Assembly (NCBI GenBank): GCA_020284085.1
Contig: JACEVL010000061.1
Coordinates: 1,218,209 to 1,282,208, forward strand
Direction of reading: 5' to 3'
Source: Aporrectodea caliginosa
Taxonomy: Eukaryota; Annelida; Clitellata; Crassiclitellata; Lumbricidae
DNA: 64,000 nucleotides
Both the position numbers and the translations under genes were made by a program. This document shows positions 1-11,200 of this stretch, one piece after another. The notes under the pieces are model-generated. The model saw only the letters and a program-made list of their open reading frames with translations. It was not told the DNA's origin and did no database searches. The first letter of the stretch is position 1. Every line of letters starts with the position of its first letter.

Positions 1-608
1 TTCATGTGATCTGTGGCATTTTTTGGCCAACCTCGTGAGCTGCTGATCGTGCTTCTGTTACTACACGGTCCATTTATATCAGTCTAGACACTGAGCAGGT
101 CTGGCCCAACTGTGCAGACTTAGCTTTCTACTCGTGGGATTTCTAGAAGCTGGGGCTTCTTTCTCTTTTATATGCTTCTGGATTCAAAGTACAGCTCTGT
201 CCAAAGGGTATTAGCTTTTTGACAATCATCTCTATTTGTTTACTCAACAGAATAAGAAAACTCCTTCTTCCGTGCTATATTTGGCAGTCTTCTTAAGTTT
301 TGTCTGTGGAGAGTTCTCAGATTCAGTGGACATAGCACGGTAACTACAGTTTCTACTATCTTTCAAGCGATATTAGCCATATAGATGAAATTTAACATTT
401 TATGCTCTGCTATTAAATTTATATGCACATATATATATCTCATCATCATCAGTTTCTGATGCCAGCCATTTGGTGGCGATGGGTACGAATAAATGACCTC
501 CATTGTCCTCGGTCATTTGTCAAGTGAATTGCTCCCCTTAGTGTCAGTCCAAGTGATGTCCTAATTTATATTTATTTTTATATTGATGTCCTAATTTATA
601 TTTATTTT
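1..608. other. left-flank intergenic DNA, no gene seen
   Basis: AT-rich sequence without a recognisable coding region. The only structure I see is a tandem duplication of about 30 bp at 553-610 (unit starting GATGTCCTAATTTATATTTA). A short stretch around 440-560 might be the decayed end of a LINE, but I cannot support that. Confidence 0.6.
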
Positions 609-716
609 TATGCTGGATTTAGGCATAAACTTAAAAAGCTACAGCTTAGGGTCTCACAGTCCACAGGGGGCCTACAAAAATTCAGCTTTTTAAGGGCTTT
701 AACACTTTTTTATGTG

Positions 717-748
<32 letters not shown>

Positions 749-982
749 TATGTATAACCTTTTGAACAGAGCCAAAGAAATGATAAATATGTAATCAGTA
801 AATGCACTCATTTGAAAATAATTTGATTTTTTCACTGTAAAGGCCTTGCTATTAAATAATTAAAAGGCATATTATGTTTCAAGTTTTGTGAGACCTTCTG
901 ATGCAATTTTTAAGAAAGTGGGGCCTCCAAGCTTTATAGCTGAGGGCCTCACCAAGTCTAAATCCGGAACTGGTTCACTGTA
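609..982. mobile_element. decayed non-autonomous hAT-like element (CCGGATTTAG ends)
   Basis: The left end (CTGGATTTAGGCATAAAC, then AGCTACAGCTTAGGGTCTC) and the reverse complement of the right end (CCGGATTTAGACTTGG, then GAGGCCCTCAGC) resemble each other, so the segment reads as two inverted ends of one element. A related end (GTGCCGGATTTACGCATAAG followed by GGCTTAGGGCCTC) lies at 38330-38400 in a KIF15 intron. The interior is AT-rich, holds a (TA)n run at 721-748 and has no transposase. Exact ends and duplications are not readable, so the class is a guess from the look of the termini. Confidence 0.45.
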
Positions 983-1149
983 CTTGGTAGACCTGAATGA
1001 TATTTGCATGGCTAGCATGTATGGACATTTCCATATTTTTGGAGAGAATGAACAGAACTGGATAATAAATCCCAAATGGCCCAAGAGTCCAACGCTGGTC
1101 GGGTGTGGGGCACAGCTAGAGTGAAAGTATCCGTGGATGAGTGCTGTAT

Positions 1150-1310
1150 TTGTTAGTATGAGGAGTGAACATTGAAACAGCAGCCAATATAACGAGTGCA
1201 ATATGGGTGTGATATGCTTATACTTGTAGGTTTTGTTATAGCTCTAGCCACAGAATTTTGAACCATTTGCAGTTTGTGTATTCTCTTGCTTAGTGATACC
1301 GACAAGAACT
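1150..1310 (-). mobile_element. LINE reverse-transcriptase fragment (C-terminal part)
   Basis: The minus-strand frame reads IHKLQMVQNSVARAITKP, the conserved block just after the catalytic core of CR1/L2-like non-LTR retrotransposon polymerases, where an (I)xKLQxVQNSAARxVT motif is typical. The frame is soon lost on both sides, so this is a short dead remnant. Confidence 0.6.
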
Positions 1311-1374
1311 GAGTTGGAGCAGACAAGTCAACTAAAATCCAGAGCATTAACTAGTGAAAATAAAACAGTTAGAG

Positions 1375-1790
1375 CAGGGGTGTCAGACGTCTGGCCCACT
1401 GGCCATTTCTGGCCCACCTATATGATGTTTTTCTGGCCCGAGGAACTTTGCCTAAAGACTCCACAGTTTGAGAATTTAAGTTTAAATTTGTCATCTTTGA
1501 CAGTGTATGAAGCAAAATCAAATTGCTGTGCTAGCAACATGTCAGTCAATACTAAACCCTCACTCTGCTATAGAGTGAGGATTTTGATAATTAAGATCAA
1601 AATTAAGACTGTTTGTATGCTAAAAATGCACCATTGAAGATTTAGTTTTGAAAAATTGTCTGTGGACGAGCTCATCGAGTCCCTCCCAGACCCTACACCC
1701 ATTTTGCTAAAGCGCCTTCGGTGCCCTGGCCCGCCACTTGCTGGAAAATATCGCCTCTGGCCCGCCACTAAAAAAGGTTTGACACCCCTG
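1375..1790. mobile_element. hAT-type MITE, 416 bp, with 8-bp target duplication
   Basis: The element starts CAGGGGTGTCAGACG and ends TTTGACACCCCTG, giving an 11-bp terminal inverted repeat. The flanks are AGTTAGAG (1367-1374) and AGTTAGAC (1791-1798), an 8-bp target-site duplication with one difference, as expected for the hAT superfamily. It contains repeated CTGGCCC words near both ends and no transposase, so it would have depended on a partner element. Confidence 0.85.
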
Positions 1791-2099
1791 AGTTAGACGC
1801 TTATGAGATTTTATTCTGCTCCCATATGTGAAATTGAACGGATTTGCAGATGGCTTGAACATGGTCAGAAAGAGACATGGTGAAGTAAAGATTTATGTCC
1901 TAAGTATGTGCAGATTCAGTGTGATTGAAAAACAGTTTAAAATCTCTCTTATAGCTAAAAAACCATTGCATTGAAATCAGCCGACCTATCTCCGCTCCTT
2001 ACACCATGCCAGTTAATACTGCACTCAATCAATTATTATTATTAATCCAATATTTAACGACATCCTATAGCTACAAGGCTGTTGACGTCCACTCAATCA

Positions 2100-2345
2100 A
2101 TGGATGCTCGGACTCTTGATGTGCCTCACATCATAACAACTCTCAGTCGTTCAGAGTGGCTGGTGCAAGGCATTGGAATTCACTGCCCTGTTTTCTACGG
2201 TTCTCTCAGTCTTCTCTAACGTCTTTCAGAACTAAATTTAAAACTCGTCTCAGCTTGCTTACCCAAGCTACATGTATCTGTAACTTGACTTCTTTTTCTC
2301 TTATATGGTGGATGTTGATGATGACTTCTCTAATGGATTTTGAGT
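2100..2345 (+). mobile_element. LINE ORF2 C-terminal remnant
   Basis: The plus-strand frame reads RVAGARHWNSLPCFLRF and continues SSLTSFRTKFKTRLS. This is the standard C-terminal block of CR1/L2-type LINE polymerases (RxxxxRxWNSLPxxLR...SLxSFKxxLKTxL). No reverse-transcriptase core is left upstream. Confidence 0.7.
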
Positions 2346-2404
2346 AATGGACTTTGCTTCAATTTCACTTGAAGCTACCATTGATTGGTGTTTTATTAGC
2401 ATTA

Positions 2405-2640
2405 TGCTAATGATTCATTCATTCATTTCAGATATTTATATAGCGCCCCTTCAAGATTTCTACTCAGAGGCGCTCCCGACTACAGCGCGAACACTGAATC
2501 GGAGTTTCACGCCGAAGTGCATGAGCAATTGCGAGTGAAGAACTTGCCCAGGGTCCCTACGTGGCGGCTTGAGGTGGATTCGAACCCGCAACCCTCCGGC
2601 TGCAAGGCACCGAACATACCCCTACACCACCGCGCCCCAC
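2405..2640 (-). mobile_element. tRNA-derived SINE (minus strand)
   Basis: Read on the minus strand from 2640, the segment has an A-box-like GTGGTGTAGGGGTATG and a B box GGGTTCGAATCCA (about 2576-2588), i.e. a split RNA polymerase III promoter. A unique body follows, with the tail GGCGCTATATAAATAT and then (ATGA)n repeats. The same tail occurs at the end of a LINE fragment at 31725-31950, suggesting a LINE partner. Diverged pieces of the same family appear near 12400-12480 and 38215-38335. Confidence 0.7.
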
Positions 2641-5261
2641 GATGTTATACAAGTCGTTGAATTAGAATAGATTAAACCATGAATATGTTATTGCTATAGA
2701 TGCCAATGGATAGAGCAATGGTCATTCTTTTTAACTATTAAATTTGACTATTTAGAAAATTTGTTGATCCGCCCCAGTTGTATTCAAATAAAATGGATAT
2801 ATATAAAACAAATTAGGTTAGGTAAACAGATTTAGTTACTTAACAGGATGCATCAGTCAGGTGATTAGATCTTAGAACTTTGTTTTATTAGCCCCTCTGC
2901 ATGCTATGCACACATGTTTTGCATGTTCAGCAGCACACCATTTGCTAAAGCAGGAACCTGCTTTACTTTTCACATTCCTGCAAAACATTTTGTTGTTATT
3001 TAGAAAGTTAAATTGAAGTCGAACTCTAATAGAAGCACAGGTGTACCAAATTTCATTGTTTTGAGTTTAACTCTTGGTTACTTAAGACTGATGCCTTAAA
3101 TGAAACTTCAGTCTTATATCCCAGCAGTTATGTGACCTTGAATATAATTGTAAAATTCAGTTTGTCTACAAACGACCCATTGGACAATTGCAATAAGCTG
3201 TAGCTCATATTTAAGTTTATTGAAATCATGTATAATATACTTGAAACATTAAACTGGTAAATGAAAAATGTGACATTAGGCCTAACAGTGGGCACTCTGA
3301 GACTCGGTACCTGCCCGTCACTTTCAAGATGCAGCAGCTGAACTGATGGAGGGTTGAAGTCACCACAGACTGGTTGTACTATGTACCTGGCTGGTCTAGT
3401 TTCGACTTTTGGCAGAGCAGGAGCATCATTGGCAGGGCAGGGATGCTCCTTGTACTGTGATTTATCCTATTGATACTATACTAGTGAACTTGGGTCTAGT
3501 TATGCCCGTCTAAATACTGGAATCTACATGTAGCTATATTTAGATCTCCACAGTCTGGTCCCTTCATAACTTGTGGCACATTTGCAGCTATGATAAATCA
3601 ACCTGCTATGAACAGGTGCAGGAATTCAAGCCTTTGGCAACAAGTCATTGATCCGGTGTTTTGGCAAGTGTTTAGGGCATGGACCTCTGGTATAAAGGTT
3701 CAGGGTTTGGGCAGCTGTGTACCATTGATACACATATTATAATTATGTAATGAAGACAATATTAATGAATTGTATCAAATTATTTATGTGAAAGACTATT
3801 TCAGACAATAAAACTAAGCTTTATTGACTTAACTTTTTGACTGTAGTGCTATATACAGCATTGTTATATTTATAGTATCTGTGGGTTGGATTATAAATAT
3901 TAGAATAGTGTCACCAAATATACCAAAACAGCAAGGCATTAAACAATAGGTTTCAATAGGTTTTGCAAATATCTTTAATTTAGAAAATACAGCATTTTTA
4001 TTTCAACTGAATCTTTTCATACAGAAATGTATTTAAGAATTATGTAGAAGATTCTGCCATTGCTAACAAAGGATTTATTAATTTTTCATGATGTGCAGAT
4101 GTGATATCTGTCTTGTTGGATGACATTAAATTATTGTCCATTAAAGTCGTGATGTGTAGTTAAGTACTTGCTCAGAATGGACGTGAGTACCCAGGCCATA
4201 TTTTAATAAAATTTTGACATCTCTATGCAACTTACAGTTCTTACAGCCCATGACATTTATGAAAGAGAATATTGACATGGAATACATACAGAAACAAATT
4301 TTCCTAATTTTCACTGATACTATTCATTCCTGGGTTCTGCAGCTACAGGCCAGTCTTTCTCACTTTTTCAAATTATTATTGTTCTTATGAAAGTTTTTGA
4401 CTCATACAAAGTCACACAGAAATATAATGTGAATCTGAGGCATGGTTAGTGAGTTACCAGATGAAAAACATTTGGGCAGGGAGATGTTTAGTTAAAACCA
4501 AGAATAAATTGTTATATTATGTAAAATAATCTCCACTGGTTGCCGGTTGCTGATTCCTTAATAATACTGCAAGACCATAATTGTTATGCTGTCATTGCTT
4601 ATTAATGTTACATAGCATTACACTGGAAGACTGTACATCTTAAGCGTCTCTGCTTTGGTATAAATTTCATTCTGGAACGCAGAATGAGCTATCGAGGGGC
4701 TTCTCTGGTGGTGGAATAATCGCTTATGAAAAATCTTCTGATAGAAATCTATTTCTGTATTGCACTACTTTCTCACAGACTAGACCGTAGTTTCCATCTT
4801 GCACACAACCAAGTACAAAGCAGCTGGAAGTGGTTCTTGAAAGGGGCTAGAAAAAAGCCGCTAGATAAATGTTTGCTTACAATGTGGTGCAATGCAGAAA
4901 GAAATATGACTGATGCAAACATGAATTTATAGTATGCCGATTGCAGATGGATGGACAGATGATACACAGGCAGTCAGACAGGGAGATAAACAGACTAACC
5001 TGATAAGAGTAGGAAAAATTAAGGCAGAAATAAACTGTTCGTTTATTAAACATTGGTTTTGAAAACACAGAAAACAACAGCATTATAGTAGGCCTGCTAT
5101 GATTTCTGACGTCCTGATATTTGATTGAGGATCTTGTGGTTTGATGCTAAATAAAACTCTGTCACAGATTCTCGTTACATGGTTTTTATGTCTACTAATA
5201 GATGCAGCTTATTTAAATAGAGAAATTGCCAGCTGATGATATGTTGTCTGTTATGTTTCAG
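2641..5261. other. upstream flank of the OSGIN gene, no coding exon recognised
   Basis: About 2.6 kb of AT-rich DNA without a protein domain or repeat that I recognise. A 5' untranslated exon of the OSGIN gene probably lies in or before it, because a plausible 3' splice site (TTATGTTTCAG, ending at 5261) directly precedes the start codon. I cannot place that exon or the promoter. Confidence 0.5.
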
Positions 5262-8200
5262 ATGACGGATGCTGACATGAAGAAGGGTGGATCTGGGTCT
5301 GTGAAACGTGAATGTTGCATCAGCAGAAGAGCGAGTGTGAACGCCAGGTGTCCAACAAAAAGTCATCAGGAGTTAACTTATGTCGATGTTGTCGTTATTG
5401 GTATGTTGCCTTCTCCTGTGTCAAGGATATTAGGGTGTGTGCTGTCTAGAACACTAACTGCTCTGCTCTTTTCCAGTTGTCTGGTTGCTTACAAGTTCCT
5501 ATTATCATAATTGTGTAGCTTTTTGCTTCATTCAGGTCTCTCTGTATATAACTCTTGTTCTTTCCTGGTCATTTGTATGCTACATCTTCCTCTCAATCCT
5601 CTGTCCAGATTAAAACTCTTTAATGCTATAGTGTTAGACTGATTTTTCAGTCATACCGATCTACAATTCTGAAAAGGATGGTTAACTCCAGTCCAGGCTT
5701 TTGGCCTTGGATGGGTGGTTTTTTTTGGCAGTAAATCAGATAAAGTATTCAGTGACAGTTATTGGCTGAGTGCATCTGTTAGCACATATCAGGTAACCTA
5801 AAAAGATTCTTGGTTAATATGTTCTGTGTCTTTGCCCTTGGCACCAATTTATGGGTGCTTGTTGGAATATAAATATGGCTGAACTTAACAGAGTTTTTTG
5901 TCCTTTCATATCCTCTTGTGGTGCTAAGGCTGTTGGCATTAGGCGGGGGGAGACGATAGATAAATTGTAACATCGCTGGCTTGAAGAGCAGAACATCAAG
6001 TAGGAGGCGGGATCGATTCCCACTACCACCTGAAGACTGACTCAGCCTTCCATTTGCCAGATGGCGTTGGTGGAATGAGTTGTGGGAAAGCCTTGCATGG
6101 CTGCCATACAGTTAAATTCAACTCCTGTTAAACTTGTTCTCTTCTGTTACTACTGTGTAATCTTACTGCATACTTGTCAGTTTGAATTTATAAAGAAGAA
6201 TATTATTATTATTATTTATTTGAACAGAAGTCCCATCAGGGTAATTAGAACCTGAATTCTTGTTCTGTGACCATTTGAACTGACTATCCCCAGGTGTTAC
6301 TTTGTTTGGATGCTGAGAAGTCCTGAAAGCACAATTCAGCTTTGTGCCAGCCATCAGCTGATATTTGTCACTAGAATTCTAATGCATATAAATAAGAAAT
6401 GTAGGTTAATCTCAGTATTTGTGATGTTAATATGATTGATTAATTAATTAGTGGTGGGTTTTTATGACAAAATCCAAGAGTCAAGACTGGTGAGACTTTA
6501 GCCAATACCCACCAACGAGGCTGAGATATGGACGCATTGAGCCACGGTCAGGGTTGACCATTGAAACACTTTGGATAACCATTATTATAATGATAATTGT
6601 AGCAGTGCCAGCAACAATAACAGTAACAATAACAGCAATATCTTCATATTAATGTCTAATTTCTGCCCATAACTATTTAATTCTTCAAATGATTGAGTTA
6701 CAATAAGCTTATTGTAACTCAATAATTTGAAGAATCAAATACTCTGAGATGAATTAATATGTGATTATGTGAAAAGGGAAAATCTACACCAAGCTGTCAA
6801 CTGTTTAAATTCTTGTAGTTTGCATATCGGGATGCTTGTGGTATTCGACCTATCAACAGTGGAGTGCTAGATGTACTTGGTGTGGCCTGAAAGTAGGCCA
6901 TGCCATGATGAATGATCAGTGTTCATGGCCATGGCCTTCTGTCACACCCACTCAATCACCCAATAAGAGGTCTGTCTTGGGTCCATGTGACTCCTTTCCT
7001 TTGTAGGAGACTCGTTGGTTGTAGGGGTACAGGGATAATGAATTGTCTCATCAGGTGAAATGGAACAACATATAGATCAATTGATCAGCATTCAATAGAT
7101 CAACATTTAATAGATCAACATTTAATAGATCAACATTCAATAGAGCAACGTTCAATAGAGCAACGTTCAATAGAACTATGCTCAATAGATCAACTTTCAA
7201 TTGATAAACTTTCAATTGATCAACTTTCAATAGATCATGGAGTTGAATTTACATGGAGTCATGTGAACATTGTAAATACTGACCTTAACCTAAATTATGA
7301 GTCATGTATACAGAGCAACAGAGCCAAACAACATTGCTACTCTTAATAGTGTGGCCATGGTGTTGAAATTACAGTAAGTCATGTGAAATTTGGAGTTCAT
7401 TGATACAAATTACCTACATTAATGTATAATTATCATGCTATAGGATTAATTTTGTTCTGTTTGTTCTCTGTACAGCCATAAAACTTTACGATGTTGGGCG
7501 AGGGAGGGAGGGAGGGGTAGGGAGGGAGGGGAGGTGTAAGTAGGCCGGTTAACTAATAACAAACACATTAATTTATGAGGTAGCAACAGAAGACTGTAAA
7601 AAACAGCACAAACAGAATATCACAGTTTAGAAAAACAGAACTGCTTGTCTGTAGTGTGTTAGATCACGTACAGAAAGTCATTGACTCCTCTATGACCTAG
7701 TGTTTCGCTGCAAATAACAAATAATACCATAAATTATATTCTAGGCTCAGGCATCAGACAACTTTATTGCTGGAGGCACATACACCAGCTAAGCTACAAG
7801 CTTACCTTAGAAAACTGTACAGTAACTAACTAATGTATTTTACTTTGTTTATCACTTTAACTCTGGGAAACCAATGCAGCTTGTTAAAGTGTTAATGGTA
7901 TGTTAACCCTTATTGTGGTTTGTTACCTGTTATTGTATAGCTCTGTTAATCTTACCTTTTTTTAACTAAGTTACCCTATCTGACCATGATCGGTATGCTA
8001 ACTATTATTGTTTGCCTCTGTTAATCTGAGCTAACTTGTCTTACTGGAATGTTTGAAGTGTCATTTCCTGCAGCTGGTTTCTTCCTCCTTTTCCTCTGCC
8101 ACAGCCATCATTTCTGTTCATTGTAGCATGCTGCTGCTGCTGCTGCTGCTGCTGCTACTGCCATGGTTATCATAGCATCTGTTTTGTGCACAATGAAGAG

Positions 8201-11200
8201 CCACAAAAGTTGAGGGTCATAGGTTGCAACTGTCTTTTGAAGAATGAAGGAAATTGCATCAACTGGAATTTCTCTTGGTTTGTGATCACCTGTTGACTGA
8301 TCCGCTGTTGTTTGTCTGTTGAAGGGAATGGACCATCCGGCATCTGCCTGTCTTACTTACTGTCTGGACATTGGCCTTATTACTCGGGACGCGCTCATCC
8401 AAACGAGTACCTGCATAAGAGGCTTCAGGTGGAGAAAGACAAGCCATTGATCCTACAGGTAGACTTCATCACACAACATCAGTTGTTTTGGTTTTGATAA
8501 TGTGACTTATCTTCTGCTAAGCAATGTTGTTTATCAGTGTTTGTCCTTCTTATCCTACAAGTGTAGAGAATCCTGTGGTTTGTCTGCATTCAGGCCAAGC
8601 TTGAGCAAATGAACATTCAAGCAGATGAACACAGAGCCTTTCATCTAAAAAGAAATTTTGGAATGACTAGAACTCATCAACATACATTGGGGCAGAAGTG
8701 TTCTGGAAAACAAATGATGGCATTGATAAGTGGAATTTAATGGCAGTGCTCTGGAAGAGGTAAATGGTTTCTCTGAGACCAATGGTAATACAAGAGAGGG
8801 TCTGGGATGAAAAGTAGACCAGTGCTGGACCGAAAGTCTCAAAAGTCAATGGAGCAAAGCGATAGTTCATTGCAAGCAGGGTTGGGTTAATGCCGGCAAC
8901 AACCTATTGTTGCCGGGACAGTGGCAATAACCGGTTATTGCCGGTTATTGCCAGTTGTTGCCGGACGGTTATTGCCAGTTGTTGCCCATTTTCTCCAAAG
9001 TAAGGGCAAGGCAAATGAAAATCATATTTCACTGCACAGACTGCATAGTTATAATAAAAGTTTCTTGTGGGAAATTAAAACTACTGTAGTAAATCTATAT
9101 TACCCTTAGTATAAATTTAGTTAAAGTCAACTATATATGAGATTAAGATAAGAAAAATTCTGACCTACAGTTCAACTACTCCAAAATAAACTGCCATTTA
9201 CACTGCAGTAGTTATATATTCAGGTCAACAGTGTCCTGGATCATTGCCTTTTCTATATACTTACCTGGTAGTATAAAATTTATTAGTAGTGTATAGGAGC
9301 CAATGGTTTGGCAAAATTTCTAATTCATAATTACACAATTAGATATTGACTGTACTTAATATGTAAAACTAGTAAATGTCTTTTATTAGGAAGAAATTAT
9401 ATGGTTATTTAAACCAGGATATTTTTATTTGTAAAAACTTGATTGATTTAAAGCATTATATATTTGAATCAATCAACTCTGTAAAGTAGCAAGCCAGAAG
9501 AAATAAAAAATTAAGCTAACTGTGAAGATTCCATATTTTATTACCACAATAATTAATAGTTTCTATTTTTGCCAAAAGGTTTTTGCCAAGAGGTTGTTGC
9601 CATTATTGCCAGAGGTTGTTGCCGGGACGGTTATAGCCATGGCAATAACCGGTTATAACCGGCGATGGCAACAACTTGCCAACCCTGATTGCAAGTGAAC
9701 TGTATTTTATTCACTTTTTGTCTGCTGCCAACTCGGCCTTGTTGGCAGCTGAGATCAATATCAAAAGGATGTATATGATAAGTCCAGAGTGTTTATTATT
9801 GTGGCATTGCAATGAACGAATGAACGAATGTTATAAGTCGTATTATTGTTCTATTATTATTATTATTTATCCAGTTTAGGAATGATCCTTCTGGAACAGA
9901 AAATTAATCTTCACCTTTATACACATAAGGGCGAAAATCTGGAAAAATCAGACTTTGTCTTTTAAGGTGATTAGGAAATGTGCATCACTGTATGACAACA
10001 TCTCTTCACTTTCCAGTGGTCAACAAAAGATCTGTGGACTTTGTGCGTAGGACATCAGATCTCTGAGTGACTCCTTTTGATATTATTAATGGCACGATGT
10101 GGCAACAGAAATGCCTAGCAGCCATATTGGAAACTAGTCCTTACTAAATGTGAATAAGCTTCTGTCCTTTGCCTAACTTTCAAGCAGCACTTTAGAAATG
10201 TGGAGTTTTATAATTTCAATTGCAGTCCTGAGGATGGCAAAGGTCCTGGGCCCAAGTAAAAAATGGTGATTAATGCAATATTTCATTATTTTTGTTGTGA
10301 ATGCTGTGGTGAAAGATGCTGGTGATAGAATGACCAGAAGTAAGTTCTGACCGATATTAGCATTTCCATAGTCGATAGTGGTCGGAAGCAGTGGTGCAGT
10401 CGGCCAGTATTGTGTTTGATTGGAGTTCCCAGGGCATGCCTCCCCAAGGACAAAAAAGCCAACAGCTAAGCAAGTCTCTGGCCAGATCCATTATCCATGA
10501 GAAGACTCCGATTGTTATTCAAACAAATTTATTATTGCTAGACTGCCTTCTAGCATAAATGAATCGTAGTTCAGTCTGAGCTGAAGATTATCTGAAACAA
10601 GAGAAACTTCAAAGCAGATGACTAAGTTTTGGATAGCCATCTGATGATTTTGGAAGAGAAAAGGTGTTATGTGCGTGCAGTTAATGCAAGCGATGAAGAG
10701 CACTTCGGAGAGGCCTTACAATGCATGACTATGATAGTTTTTATTTTGGCTCTGTGAAAGCCCACCAGATCACTTCAGTTACAGTTATTTGCTGATTAGC
10801 AACATTTTATGATGCCAGTGTCTAATGTACAAGGCTCAACTGGTGGTGCCCAAAACCAAGTTGTAATCAGGTCAGTTTCCAGTCAGTCCACAAAGGTGGA
10901 GGGACACTGGGACAGCCTACAGCCAGCTGAAAAAACTTTAGTTTGGATTTGAGACTGAAATAACAGACTGAACAGAACAAACAGATGGAGACCCAGAATT
11001 CAAAAATTTAGGTCCAGTGACCTAAAAAGTACATTCACCAGTTCTGATCCAACCAGAGACAGACCTTCAGACGACCTACTAGAACAGCTGTCAGTCTGGA
11101 GAATAAGGGCTGATTGTAAGTTCAGTGTGTACATTCTAACCCCAATACCATAATTCGCCATTGTTGAAAATTGCTGGTGGCCTTTGAGCTTCACTGTAAA

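Larger units (their letters stand above)
5401..8324 (+). other. OSGIN intron 1
   Basis: A 2.9-kb phase-1 intron starting GTATGTTG and ending TGTTGAAG. It carries a SINE-like copy (5955-6215), a 56-bp palindrome (6680-6735), a 16-bp-period tandem repeat (7068-7232), a G-run tract (7497-7535) and a (CTG)n run (about 8130-8155). No further exon is needed: the joined protein runs straight from VVVIG to NGPSG. Confidence 0.8.

Noticed and set aside
5226..5261. Upstream in-frame extension of OSGIN (ATGs at 5241 and 5253)
   Set aside because: A good 3' splice site ends at 5261 directly before the ATG at 5262, so these codons are probably intronic; not fully excluded.
7068..7232. CRISPR-like array
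   Set aside because: Units are contiguous without unique spacers, degenerate, and lie in an intron of an animal gene.
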